Source of the DNA: Chloroflexota bacterium
GTDB taxonomy: Bacteria; Chloroflexota; Dehalococcoidia; JACPQD01
DNA length: 64,000 nt
NCBI GenBank assembly: GCA_016190665.1
Contig: JACPQD010000045.1
Location: 1-64,000, forward strand
Direction of reading: 5' to 3'
The notes under the pieces are model-generated. The model had not been told where the DNA came from. It ran no database searches and saw only the letters and a program-made list of their open reading frames with translations. The stretch's first letter is position 1. Each line of letters starts with the position of its first letter. The translations under genes and the position numbers were made by a program. Shown one piece after another: positions 9,909 to 19,206 of the stretch.

Positions 9909-12900
9909 ATGGGAACATTAACTCGGAGAGAGTTCCTGAAGGCAGGAGGAGTCGCAACAGCGGGCATTTCGATTATTGAGCCTGGGGAAGTTGAAAGGGT
10001 CTTGAGAAGACCCCCCAGAGAGCTTCCTTCGAAGAAGATCGGGGAGACGGTTTCGGTCTGTGCCTATTGCGGCGCCGGTTGCGGCATCCTGGTGGGCACT
10101 GACGGCAAACAAGTCACGAACGTCGAAGGCTACCCTGACCACCCCATCAACGGCGGTGCGCTGTGCAGCAAGGCCCAAGCACTCCTGCAGATAAGGACAG
10201 TCGATGGCAAGCTCAATCCTCGCCGCTTGACCAAGGTGCTCTACCGCGCGCCCAACAGCGCCGCCTGGGAGGAGAAGTCCTGGGATTGGGCCCTGACTGA
10301 GATTGCCAAGAGGGTCAAGCGGACCAGAGATGCCAACTGGATTGAGAAAGAGAAGGACGGCACCCTGGTCAACCGCACCGAAGCTATCGCCCATCTTGGC
10401 GGCGCGGCTCACGATAATGAGGAGTGCTACGCGCTGGCCAAGATGAGCCGCGCTCTGGGCATGGTGTATATAGAGCATCAAGCCCGCATCTGACACTCCC
10501 CCACTGTCGCCGGTCTGGCGGAGAGCTTCGGTCGGGGGGCAATGACCAACCATTGGTCCGATATCGGCAACGCCGATGTCATTCTGATCATGGGGTCCAA
10601 TGCCGCGGAGAATCATCCCATCTCCTTCCACTGGGTCACCAAAGCCATGGAGAAGGGCGCTACGCTCATCAATGTCGACCCGCGCTTCACCCGGACGTCC
10701 GCGCGGGCGAACATCTGGGCGCCCATGAGATCAGGCACCGATATCGCCTTTCTGGGAGGCATGATAAGGCATATCGTAGAGGACATCGAGAAGAGCCCTC
10801 AAAACTACAACATGGAGTACTTGAGGGAATATACCAATGCCGGCTGGCTGATTAACCCGGGTTACGCCTTCAACGATGGCGTCTTCAGCGGGTATGATGC
10901 CACGTCCAGAACCTACAAAGACAAGTCAACCTGGCAATACCAGGTCGACGACAAAGGTATTCCCAAACAGGACAAAACCTTCCAGGACCCCACCTGTGTT
11001 TTCCAGCGCCTGAAGGAGCACTACGCTCGCTATGACCCGGACACCGTCTCCCGCGTCACGGGCACTCCCAAAGAGGTCCTGCTAAGAGTCTATCAAGCTT
11101 TTGCCTCTTCGGGTAAGCCAGACAAGGCCGGCACCATCCTGTACGCGATGGGCACCACTCAACACACCGTGGGCAGCCAGAACGTCCGGGCTTACTCGGT
11201 CATCCAACTCCTGCTGGCCAATATGGGTATTGCCGGCGGCGGGATTAACGCGCTGAGAGGCGAGTCTAACGTCCAGGGCAGCACCGACTTCGCTCTACTA
11301 TTCCATCTCTTGCCCGGGTACTTGCCTGTTCCCAGCACGGCGCAGCCCACCCTGGCGAAATACCTGGAGGCAATCACTCCCGTAAGCAAGGACTCGAGGA
11401 GCGGCAACTGGAAGAAGCACCAGCCCAAATACATGGTCAGCATGCTTAAGGCCTGGTATGGCGATGCCGCCACTAAGGATAACGAGTTTGGCTACCAGTT
11501 CTTGCCCAAGATTCCGGCTGGCGGCAACTATTCGTGGATACCGCTTTTCGAAGCCATGGAAAAGGGGACCATCAAGGGGTTGCTCTGCTGGGGGCAGAAT
11601 CCGGCGGTGGGAGGGCCCAACTCCAATGCTGAGCGCAAGGCCCTGGAGACGCTCGACTGGCTGGTAGCCGTTGACCTCTGGGAGACCGAGACGGCTGTCT
11701 TCTGGAAGAGGCCAGGAGTAGACCCCAAGACGATTGGGACTGAAGTCTTCATGCTCCCCGCATGCGCCTCCTATGAAAAGGAGGGAAGCGTCACCAATAG
11801 CGGGCGTTTGGCCCAGTGGCGATATAAGGCCATTGACCCGCCAGGAGAGGCGGAGGATGACCTGTGGGTAGCCGTTCACTTGATGGACAAGATAAGAGCT
11901 CTCTACGCCCAACAAGGCGGACCGAATGCCGATGCCATCACCAAGCTTGCCTGGAATTACGGTGAGCACCCTGAGCCGAAAAAAGTCGCCCAGGAAATAA
12001 ACGGTTATGATCTGGCCACGGGCAAGCTGGCTGCAAGTTTCCTTGCCCTTAAGGATGACGGGACCACTTCCTGTGGCAACTGGCTATTCTCCGGTAGCTA
12101 CACTGAGGCTGGCAATATGATGGCGCGGCGCGACCCGAAGGATGCATCCGGAATAGGGCTGAATTCTAACTGGGCGTGGTGCTGGCCAGTGAACCGGCGC
12201 ATTATCTACAACCGGGCTTCGGTTGACCTGAAGGGCAATCCGTGGGATCCCAAGCGCGCCGTCGTGAAGTGGGACCCGTCAAAAAAAGCCTGGAGTGGCG
12301 ATGTTATCGATGGCTTTGGCGCCAACGCGCCAGCCGAGATCTATCCCTTCATCATGTTGCCGGAAGGCGTGGGCAGGCTTTTCGGCATGGGGATGGCTGA
12401 CGGGCCCTTCCCCGAGCACTACGAACCTTGGGAAAGCCCGGAGGGAAACCTGCTGTCCCGAACCCAGCTAGACCCGGCGGTTAAGATATGGCGGCCGCAG
12501 GAGCAAGGTACGCCTGATAAGTACCCTTACGTGGCCACCACTTACCGAGTCAGCGAACACTGGCAGGCCGGCGCGATGACGCGGAACTTGCCCTGGCCCT
12601 CCGAGCTCTTCCCCGAGATGTTCGTCGAACTGAGCGAAGCGCTGGCTGCGGAGAAGGGCATCAGTAACGGCAGCAAGGTGATTGTGGAATCAGCCCGCGG
12701 GCGGGTGACGGGAGTAGCCATTGTCACCAAGCGGCTGACGCCGCTACGGATCAACGGTCGCGTTGTGCATCAAGTCGGGCTCCCCTGGCACTGGGGCTAT
12801 GTGGGACTGGTCACTGGAGACAGCGCTAATCTCCTGACGCCCCACATCGGGGATGCCAACACCACCATGCCTGAATACAAGGCTTTCCTGGTAAACGTGA

Positions 12901-12911
12901 GGAGGGCATAA
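9909..12911 (+). CDS. fdhA: Formate dehydrogenase alpha subunit, selenoprotein with in-frame UGA
   Basis: Molybdopterin bis-MGD formate dehydrogenase, 1000 residues when the TGA at 10491-10493 is read as selenocysteine 195. It oxidises formate to CO2. The N terminus has a Tat motif (TRREFLK), so export is likely. The [4Fe-4S] ligands are Cys51, Cys54, Cys58 and Cys86. Reading through the TGA joins EHQARI to HSPTVAGLAESFGRGAMTNH, exactly the FdnG/FdhF active-site context, and a SECIS hairpin with a GGUCU loop follows. The region after the TGA is in the same frame to 12911 and ends in the molydopterin dinucleotide-binding domain. RBS GAAGGAGG precedes ATG 9909. Annotation as two separate ORFs would be wrong. 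fdhB follows after one base. Confidence 0.95.
10491..10540 (+). promoter_or_regulatory. SECIS element for selenocysteine insertion
   Basis: Directly after the TGA, CGCC (10508-10511) and GGCG (10517-10520) pair around the loop GGTCT, the apical loop bound by SelB in E. coli fdhF. A lower stem is possible between CCCCC (10498-10502) and the G-run at 10534-10539. The spacing from the UGA matches bacterial SECIS elements. Confidence 0.9.
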
Positions 12912-12912
12912 G

Positions 12913-13881
12913 ATGGCAGAGAAATCCGTTTTGTTCGACACAACCAAGTGCATTGCGTGTCGCGCCTGTCAGGTAGCCTGTAAGCAATGGTGGGAACTGC
13001 CAGCGACATTGACCGCCAATCGAGGCACCTACGAAAACCCGCCGGACCTGTCAGCGGAGACCTGGAACAAGATCCGCTTCGAGGAGACTGGCGGCCGCGA
13101 CGGCACGGTAAGGTGGCTATTCACGAGACAGGCATGTATGCACTGCACCGAAGCGCCCTGCGTGTGGGTGTGCCCCACCTATGCCAGAACGCACCACGCT
13201 CTCGGATACGTCAGCACCGATCAGGAAAGATGCATCGGGTGCGGTCGTTGCGTGGAGTTCTGTCCCTTTGAAGTGCCCAGGCTGGATGGCGATAACATCT
13301 CACCCAGGGTCACGGTGAAAGCCAGCATACCCAGGACAGTCGCCTACAAATGCAAATTCTGTGAGGACCGACTGGCTGAGGGGCTCTCGCCATCTTGCGT
13401 TAAGACCTGTCCCACCGGAGCGCTGCAATTCGGTGACCGCACCATGATGGTTGAACAAGGCCGCGGAAGAGTCGCTGGCCTGGCGGCCACCCACCCCCGG
13501 GCTTATCTGTATGGCGAAAACGAACTCCGCGGCTTGCACGTGATGTATGTTTTGACAGACGACCCTCACATCTATGGCTTGCCTGACAAGCCGCGCCTGG
13601 GCGTCTACCCTGAGTTCGATGAAAACACCTTCCCCGATTGGTATGTCAAGGCCGTGGCGGGCAAGAGCCTACCTCTTTTCCCGCCGGAAGCGCGCCCGGA
13701 CTGGTACATGCAGCCCAAATTGGCGCCCACCCCTGGCCCCCCGGAACCTGAGTCGCCAAAACGACTCGCGGGGCGAGACATGGGCTGGGGAGGGCCAGCT
13801 CTGTCAGGGTGGCTCGCCATTGGGGTAGTCGGAGCGTTGTCCTGGGTAATCCGGCGGAAGAGCCAGAGGGGGCAGGAATAA
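12913..13881 (+). CDS. fdhB: Formate dehydrogenase iron-sulfur beta subunit with membrane anchor
   Basis: Four-cluster ferredoxin that takes electrons from FdhA and passes them to the membrane. Four Cys clusters are visible in order: CIACRACQVACK near residue 13, CMHCTEAPCVWVCP, CIGCGRCVEFCP, and CKFCEDR...CVKTCP. A C-terminal hydrophobic segment (GWLAIGVVGALSWVI) followed by RRKSQR would anchor it. The 322-residue length fits FdnH/FdhB proteins. RBS GGAGGG precedes ATG 12913, one base after the fdhA stop. No cytochrome b gamma subunit follows; the Fe-S/NrfD pair at 15100-17303 may fill that role. Confidence 0.92.
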   Translation: MAEKSVLFDTTKCIACRACQVACKQWWELPATLTANRGTYENPPDLSAETWNKIRFEETGGRDGTVRWLFTRQACMHCTEAPCVWVCPTYARTHHALGYVSTDQERCIGCGRCVEFCPFEVPRLDGDNISPRVTVKASIPRTVAYKCKFCEDRLAEGLSPSCVKTCPTGALQFGDRTMMVEQGRGRVAGLAATHPRAYLYGENELRGLHVMYVLTDDPHIYGLPDKPRLGVYPEFDENTFPDWYVKAVAGKSLPLFPPEARPDWYMQPKLAPTPGPPEPESPKRLAGRDMGWGGPALSGWLAIGVVGALSWVIRRKSQRGQE

Positions 13882-13936
13882 AGAGCCGATGGAAAGCTGA
13901 AAGGTCCATTAGCCAGATGGACGGCGCGAGGTTAAT

Positions 13937-14797
13937 GTGTCTGGTGAAGTAGGAAACAAGGTCCTGAATACGCTACGGGAGTGGGAACAGGCGGAAGGGC
14001 ATGTCACCGGCTTCATGCGGCTTCATGGGGAGCTGTTGCAGATCCAGAATGAGGCCAGATCCGGTGTGAACGTGGTGAGGCCGAACCCGGCGGAGCCATT
14101 GGTGCGCGACCGACTGTGCGAAGGGGTCCCTCTGGTGCCCTTCGAGGAGTTCTCGCCGGATTGGGATGAGGCGCGAGCCGTCTTCGAGCAGATCATTGCC
14201 TGGTTTGCGAAAGACTCCGAAGGCCCCCAGGAAGAGGTCGATGGTCTGAGAGAGATTGCCCGTGACAGGCCTCTCATGGCAGAGATCGCCGCGGCGTGGT
14301 ACCGAGGGACGCCTCTGACAGACTTTGCGAGAGCCCGCGGTATCGACGAAGCGATCCTCGCCTCGGCAGTGGGCGCGTCGCTGAAGCCTTTCCTAATGGC
14401 CTGTTCGGAGCTTCTGTCACCTGAGGTCGATCAGGAAACGTGGCGGCGCAAGTATTGCCCGATCTGCGGCGGCAAGCCGGACTTCGCTTACCTGGATAAG
14501 GACAAAGGCGCCAGGTGGCTGGTCTGCTCACGTTGTGACGCCGAGTGGCTCTTTCTGCGCCTGGAATGTCCCTATTGTGACAACCAGGACCACGGCGCCA
14601 TGGCCTATCTTACTGATCAGAAGGAATCGTCCTCATACCGCGTATACGTTTGTGACCAGTGCCATGGTTACATCAAAGCGATTGACTTGAGGAGAGCGGA
14701 GTGGCAAGTCTTGTTGCCCCTGGAACGCGTGGTCACCGCCGAACTGGATAAGGAGGCGCAGGCGAGGGGATACAAACCCGGGTGGGCAGATCGGTGA
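13937..14797 (+). CDS. fdhE: Formate dehydrogenase accessory protein FdhE
   Basis: Maturation factor needed for active formate dehydrogenase. The 286-residue protein has the paired rubredoxin-like Cys motifs of FdhE: CPICGGKPDF, CSRCDAEW, CPYCDNQDH and CDQCHGYIK between about residues 173 and 240. The start is GTG at 13937 with a weak GCGAGG upstream. Its place right behind fdhAB supports the call. Confidence 0.9.
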   Translation: MSGEVGNKVLNTLREWEQAEGHVTGFMRLHGELLQIQNEARSGVNVVRPNPAEPLVRDRLCEGVPLVPFEEFSPDWDEARAVFEQIIAWFAKDSEGPQEEVDGLREIARDRPLMAEIAAAWYRGTPLTDFARARGIDEAILASAVGASLKPFLMACSELLSPEVDQETWRRKYCPICGGKPDFAYLDKDKGARWLVCSRCDAEWLFLRLECPYCDNQDHGAMAYLTDQKESSSYRVYVCDQCHGYIKAIDLRRAEWQVLLPLERVVTAELDKEAQARGYKPGWADR

Positions 14798-14883
14798 CAG
14801 GAATTTGTCACCCGCCTCAAGCGCAGCGAAGGTTCGGCCACGGACCGGTGAATAATCTGTACAAGTGACGGAAGGAGGCCAGG

Positions 14884-15087
14884 TTGGATACTTTGCTTGA
14901 ATTCACGACCTTTACCAAGGGGATAGGATACCTCATCGCCATCGGATTCCTTATCGCATTCATTGCCTTCTGGCAACTGGTGTACGGCAGAGGAAAGGGA
15001 CGCGTGACAGTCATAGCTGCGTTGTCGTACATGGTGCTGGGCATCGCCATTCTGGTGGCTAGCTGCCTGTCTTCGACGCCGCGTTAG
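14884..15087 (+). CDS. Small two-helix membrane protein
   Basis: The 67-residue protein has two predicted membrane helices (IGYLIAIGFLIAFIAFW and VIAALSYMVLGIAILVASC) joined by a basic loop (YGRGKGR). The start is TTG 14884, chosen because GGAAGGAGG lies just upstream. It sits between fdhE and the Fe-S subunit gene and ends 12 bases before it, so it is probably co-translated and part of, or an assembly helper for, the membrane module. I do not recognise the family. A Cys in the second helix is the only obvious candidate for a functional residue. Confidence 0.7.
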   Translation: MDTLLEFTTFTKGIGYLIAIGFLIAFIAFWQLVYGRGKGRVTVIAALSYMVLGIAILVASCLSSTPR

Positions 15088-15099
15088 GAGGATTCCGGG

Positions 15100-16041
15100 A
15101 TGCAGGATAATGTGACGAAGATCAATCGAAGAGCCTTCCTGAAGGGGGCGTCCGCGGCCTCCGCAGTGCTGTCAGGCGTCATCGCAAACCCCTTCACCGC
15201 CTTGGCCGCCCAGGGTGTCGGCAACCGGCCGAACGGATTTGCCATGCTCTCAGACCTGACCAAGTGCGTTGGCTGTCGCCGTTGCGAGGCAGCCTGCAAC
15301 AGGGTGCACAACCTGCCGGCCCCAGACCTCCCCTTTGAGGACCCCTCTGTTCTTGGGACGGAAAGGAGGCCCGACGATCGGGCCTACACAGTGGTCAACC
15401 GGTATAAGAACTTGAAGACAGGGAAGGCGGTCTTCCGCAAGACACAGTGCAATCATTGCGCCGAGCCAGCCTGCGCCTCTGCCTGCCTGGTGGGCGCCCT
15501 CAGGAAGACCCCTGAAGGGCCGGTGGTCTACGACGAAGAGCTGTGTATTGGCTGCCGTTACTGTATGACCGCCTGCCCCTTCTACATTCCCGCCTTCGAG
15601 TACTCCGACGCCACCGAGCCGGCTATCCGAAAGTGCTCCATGTGCTACCACAGGGTGGCCAACGGAATCGTTCCCGCTTGCGCCGAGGCATGCGCCGTCG
15701 AAGCAATCACCTTCGGCAAGAGAGCCGAGCTGATCAAGCTCGCCAGGGACAGGATTCGCAACGAGCCGAACAAGTACATCGACCACATCTATGGCGAACA
15801 CGAGGCCGGCGGCACGGACTGGCTGTACGTCTCCGGAGTGCCTTTTGAAGAAGTGAAACTCCCGACGGATATCGGGGCAACCGCATTCCCAGAATTTACC
15901 AAAGAGTTCCTCTCCGCGGTGCCCCTTGTCCTGGTAGTCTGGCCTGGTCTTCTGGGCGGCCTCTACGCCTGGACAAGAGACCGGGAGCGGAACGGCGACA
16001 TGGAAGCCAACGGACGACAGAAGGAGGACATCCAGCAATGA
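15100..16041 (+). CDS. Tat-exported four-cluster ferredoxin subunit (HybA/DmsB-like)
   Basis: Periplasmic-facing electron carrier of a quinone-reactive complex. The N terminus has a Tat signal (NRRAFLKGASAASAVLSG then ANPFTALA). Four [4Fe-4S] binding sets follow: CVGCRRCEAACN, CNHCAEPACASACL, CIGCRYCMTACP, CSMCYHR...CAEACAV. A C-terminal hydrophobic helix (VPLVLVVWPGLLGGLYAW) anchors it, as in HybA. RBS TAGGAGG precedes ATG 15100. The stop overlaps the NrfD gene start (ATGA). Because it follows fdhABE, it probably passes formate electrons to NrfD and the menaquinone pool; hydrogenase coupling is the alternative. Confidence 0.88.
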   Translation: MQDNVTKINRRAFLKGASAASAVLSGVIANPFTALAAQGVGNRPNGFAMLSDLTKCVGCRRCEAACNRVHNLPAPDLPFEDPSVLGTERRPDDRAYTVVNRYKNLKTGKAVFRKTQCNHCAEPACASACLVGALRKTPEGPVVYDEELCIGCRYCMTACPFYIPAFEYSDATEPAIRKCSMCYHRVANGIVPACAEACAVEAITFGKRAELIKLARDRIRNEPNKYIDHIYGEHEAGGTDWLYVSGVPFEEVKLPTDIGATAFPEFTKEFLSAVPLVLVVWPGLLGGLYAWTRDRERNGDMEANGRQKEDIQQ

Positions 16042-17303
16042 ACAGGTATCCGAGACAAAGGACTACCGCCAGATCCTGGGCCAGGGAGAAGTTGTTTCTC
16101 GGCCAGTCTCTCACCGAGTACATGGAGGGACTTGTCACCCCCTTCAACCTGATCGCCGAACTCATCGTCATCGTCGGCCTCGTCTTGCTTGTGATTCGCT
16201 TCACGCAGGGCCTAGGCGCTGTAACAGCAGCATCGCAGGACCAGCCCTGGGGCCTCCTCCTCAACTGGGGCCTTTTCTCTGGCGTGCCCCTGTCAGCCTC
16301 AGGGTTCGTCCTGGGGACCGCAGTGTACCTGTTGGGACTGAAGAAATACCATCCGGTGGTCAAGAATGCCATCCTGGTCGGCTTTCTGGGGTATCTTTTC
16401 GCCGTCATCTTCCTGCTTGTCGATCTCGGTCGCCCCTGGCGGCTGCCTTACCCCATGGTCATGTCTTTCGGCACCGCATCCGTGCTGTTTCTCGTGGCCT
16501 GGCACGTATTTCTTTACCTGTCGTGTCAGTTCCTGGAGTTCTTCCCGTCTGTGGCGGAGTGGGGTGGCTGGAGGAACCTCCGCCGCTGGGCCCTGGCGCC
16601 AACTATCGGCCTCACCATCTTCGGCGTGATCCTTTCAACGCTTCACCAATCAGCCCTCGGCGCCATGTTCCTCCTTGCTCCCGGGAAACTCCATCCTCTG
16701 TGGTACTCGCAATACATCCCGGCGCTGTTCTTGATCTCCGCCATAGCCGCTGGCCTTTGCATGGTCATCTTCGTGAGCTTCCTCACCCAGCGCTTCCTTC
16801 GGGACCAAGCCGACTCGAACTATCTGGCGAGTCTTAACGGCATCACTCTTGGTCTAGGCAAAGCCGCTTCCTTTGTGCTGATCACCTATTTCGGCTTGAA
16901 AATGATCGCTCTTGCCCAGGGAGACCGTTGGGACCTTCTGAACACCCCTTACGGCTATTGGTTCCTCACTGAGATGATTGGATTCGTTCTCCTCCCCTGT
17001 TTCCTCTTCGTTTTCGCGGTACGGGAGAGGAGCGTGGGGCTTGTGCAGTTCACAGCCATTCTAACTATCGTTGGCGTCATCATTAACCGGTTTAATGTGT
17101 CACTTATTGCGTTGAACTGGACTCTCCCACAGCGCGAGTTCTTCAACTGGAAGGAGTCCCTCATCGTCATCGCGATCATTACCATGCAGATACTCGTCTA
17201 CCGATGGATCGTGAATCGGATGCCGGTACTTCGGGAACAGCCAGAATACAAAACGGAGCCCCTGGATGTCGAAGCGGGTGTGCTCGTCCAAAGCGGAGGA
17301 TGA
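16038..17303 (+). CDS. nrfD: NrfD/HybB-family quinone-interacting membrane subunit
   Basis: Integral membrane protein of 421 residues that exchanges electrons with quinones. About nine or ten hydrophobic segments alternate along the sequence (for example LIAELIVIVGLVLLVI, LVGFLGYLFAVIFLLV, ALAPTIGLTIFGVIL, LLPCFLFVFAV). The phrase LVDLGRPWR after helix three is typical of NrfD/HybB proteins. RBS GGAGGACATCC precedes ATG 16038, overlapping the Fe-S gene stop. No heme ligands beyond family norm are evident. It is the last gene of the run. Confidence 0.9.
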   Translation: MNRYPRQRTTARSWAREKLFLGQSLTEYMEGLVTPFNLIAELIVIVGLVLLVIRFTQGLGAVTAASQDQPWGLLLNWGLFSGVPLSASGFVLGTAVYLLGLKKYHPVVKNAILVGFLGYLFAVIFLLVDLGRPWRLPYPMVMSFGTASVLFLVAWHVFLYLSCQFLEFFPSVAEWGGWRNLRRWALAPTIGLTIFGVILSTLHQSALGAMFLLAPGKLHPLWYSQYIPALFLISAIAAGLCMVIFVSFLTQRFLRDQADSNYLASLNGITLGLGKAASFVLITYFGLKMIALAQGDRWDLLNTPYGYWFLTEMIGFVLLPCFLFVFAVRERSVGLVQFTAILTIVGVIINRFNVSLIALNWTLPQREFFNWKESLIVIAIITMQILVYRWIVNRMPVLREQPEYKTEPLDVEAGVLVQSGG

Positions 17304-17422
17304 ACCAGCGACGGGAGAGACGGTGCACAGGAAGACTCGATGTTCGGTTACTCTGGACGTTCAAAGCCCTCAAGCCTGGGCTTTATCAGTGAGCCGATGG
17401 CGTTGGCAAGCCGGAGGAACGT

Positions 17423-18091
17423 ATGGCAGACGGAATAAAGGTACTCGTTGCCGGCGAACAAGTGTTGATGTGCGAGGGGATGCGAAGCCTTCTCAAAGCT
17501 TATGACGAGATCGAAGTGGTAGGTGAGGCATCCGACGGCAGGCAGGCCGTGGAAACGACACGCAGTCTCCAGCCGGATGTGGTCGTTATCGACTGCGGCA
17601 TGAAGGTCCTGGACGGCTTTGAGGTCACGAGACGTCTGCTTCGAGAGGCGCCAAGAACGCGAGTGATCATCCTCACCAATGGCGATGTTAAGGACACCCT
17701 GTCGGCCACCTTTATGTCCGGCGCTTACGGTTGCATACCCAAAACCGCAACCAGCCTGGACGTAGCTTCCGCCATTAAGGCCGTTCATGCGGGCAGAATG
17801 TACCTGCACAGTTCTTTAACGGAGACGTTGCTCCAGGAATATGTTTCGCTGAGGAAGACACAGGTCCCCGCAGACCCCTACGAACGCCTGACCCGAAGAG
17901 AAAGACACGTGCTGAGGCTAATGGTCGACGGACTGACGAGCCGCCAGATTGCCCTCCAGCTTGGCATAGCAGTGAAGACTGCGGTAGGCCACAGAGCCAA
18001 GCTCATGGGCAAACTTGACGTTCACAACCAGGCCCAGTTGATAAGGTACGCACTTCAGAGGCAGTTGGTAGATTCGGCGTTGGAGAAGTAG
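17423..18091 (+). CDS. LuxR/NarL-family response regulator with degenerate acidic pocket
   Basis: Transcription regulator of 222 residues: an N-terminal receiver domain (to about 125) and a C-terminal LuxR HTH (LTRRERHVLRLMVDGLTSRQIALQLGIA). The phosphorylatable Asp57 (VVVIDCGM), the Thr of ILTNG and the Lys of CIPKTA are kept. The usual Asp-Asp pair after beta-1 is replaced by GEQ (VLVAGEQVLM), so Mg-dependent phosphorylation may be lost or altered. No sensor kinase gene is adjacent. It follows the formate/Nrf operon by 120 bases and may regulate it; that is inference from position. Confidence 0.85.
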   Translation: MADGIKVLVAGEQVLMCEGMRSLLKAYDEIEVVGEASDGRQAVETTRSLQPDVVVIDCGMKVLDGFEVTRRLLREAPRTRVIILTNGDVKDTLSATFMSGAYGCIPKTATSLDVASAIKAVHAGRMYLHSSLTETLLQEYVSLRKTQVPADPYERLTRRERHVLRLMVDGLTSRQIALQLGIAVKTAVGHRAKLMGKLDVHNQAQLIRYALQRQLVDSALEK

Positions 18092-18484
18092 CGTTGCTTG
18101 CAGTCCGGTGGCGCTGAGTGTCACCGCCTCAGGCTGGGAACCATGGAGAAGCATTCAGTGTGTGAGACTGAACCACGGATAGACACGGAGATACACCGAT
18201 TGGGTCTCATGCTCACGTCCCCGTGCGGAGATAGAGGAGCGCCCTACCCGCCCGGACGAGGACACTGTCTTTGAACGTTATCCGAGTTTATTGGTGTTTC
18301 CCGACGCATCCCCATGCAATCGGGATGGAGTCGGGACATCCGTGGTTCTGAGAGCCAGATTTTGACAAAGCCTTCGTTAAGGAAAGGGGCTTCGACCACT
18401 GCAAAGGATCGAAGCCCACACGCCATTACGGCATTCGGATGTGACGTCTGTGCTACCTTCGGTAGGTGACCCGTGTTAACCGAG
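18092..18484. other. Intergenic spacer with palindromes
   Basis: No gene is supported. It holds a copy of the TCCCGA...TCGGGA palindrome family (about 18299-18338) and a 9-bp inverted repeat, GGGCTTCGA at 18387-18395 with TCGAAGCCC at 18409-18417, which could act as a terminator hairpin but lacks a T-run. Confidence 0.5.
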
Positions 18485-18715
18485 CTAGCCTCTTACCGAC
18501 CGCAGCCATGTCTCCAGAAGTTGGGTCTGCGCTCTCGCTGTCCGCCCGCGCAGCTTGCCGCGGACGGTCCCGTACAAGCGGAGGGCTGCCCCAGCCAACA
18601 TGACGGCAGGCCCGGCAAAAACAAAGGCCGCTACCGCTGCCACCAGGATCGCTGGAATAGCCCAGGTCACCACCAGAGACAACACCCGGAACACATCAAA
18701 TACGTTGCCTTCCAT
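18485..18715 (-). CDS. Small membrane protein, unknown function
   Basis: The 76-residue protein has two closely spaced hydrophobic stretches (VLSLVVTWAIPAILVAAVAAFVFAG and AVMLAGAALRLYG written in parts) and a basic C-terminal tail (RGKLRGRTAR). I chose the ATG at 18715 because AAAGGGGG lies eight bases upstream; a longer reading frame upstream is not credible. It lies next to another small membrane protein on the same strand (18783-18977). No family is recognised. Confidence 0.6.
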   Translation of the reverse strand: MEGNVFDVFRVLSLVVTWAIPAILVAAVAAFVFAGPAVMLAGAALRLYGTVRGKLRGRTARAQTQLLETWLRSVRG

Positions 18716-18782
18716 TTCCGTACCCCCTTTCGAAACGCTGTTTGACCGATGCCTTTGATGCGACGCCCGCAGAGAAGACTGC

Positions 18783-18977
18783 CTATTCGCCCTGGCGCCC
18801 GGATTGTCCTCGTTGCCCAGCGCCGGCCGTGGTTCCCCACTGCCCAACTCCGGTCCATGCTTCCTTCGCCGCGTAAAGAGCGGCGTAGCCGCGGTCGATA
18901 TCCGAGTACCAGAGGATCAAGGGGAAGCTGATGATTGGTATCGCCAGCACCAGTGCTACTGCGAATTCTCCGTGCAT
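18783..18977 (-). CDS. Small membrane protein, unknown function
   Basis: The 64-residue protein has one N-terminal membrane helix (FAVALVLAIPIISFPLILWY) followed by a soluble Gly/Gln-rich tail. The start at 18977 is backed by GGAGAAGGAGA just upstream. It ends 67 bases before the next small membrane protein and is probably co-transcribed with it. Function unknown; the pair could be stress or envelope peptides. Confidence 0.6.
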   Translation of the reverse strand: MHGEFAVALVLAIPIISFPLILWYSDIDRGYAALYAAKEAWTGVGQWGTTAGAGQRGQSGRQGE

Positions 18978-19165
18978 TGCTCGGTCTCCTTCTCTCCTGG
19001 AGGGTGGGAGCGAGGGTTGCAGTCGCTGTGTTCCCCGTCCTCTTGCCTCCACTATCAGGTTATCACCTTGCTGACAGGTCTGGCTTCCCTTGAAATGCCT
19101 ATCCTCGATGTAACAAAAGAACTAATTTTGAGGGCGTGCCTCATGAGGCATAAGCACTAATGCAA

Positions 19166-19194
19166 TTGAGACCGGGGGTCAAAAGGGGTACAAT
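19166..19194 (+). promoter_or_regulatory. Sigma-70-type promoter for the NarL-type pair
   Basis: TTGAGA at 19166-19171, a 17-base spacer and TACAAT at 19189-19194. The predicted start of transcription (about 19201) is very close to the ATG at 19207, which favours TTG 19222 as the true start of the next gene. Confidence 0.65.
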
Positions 19195-19206
19195 AGCGGT
19201 GGCCGA

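Noticed and set aside
10491-10493. TGA as a true stop that makes fdhA a pseudogene
   Set aside because: Same frame continues with active-site sequence and a SECIS hairpin; read-through as selenocysteine explains all.
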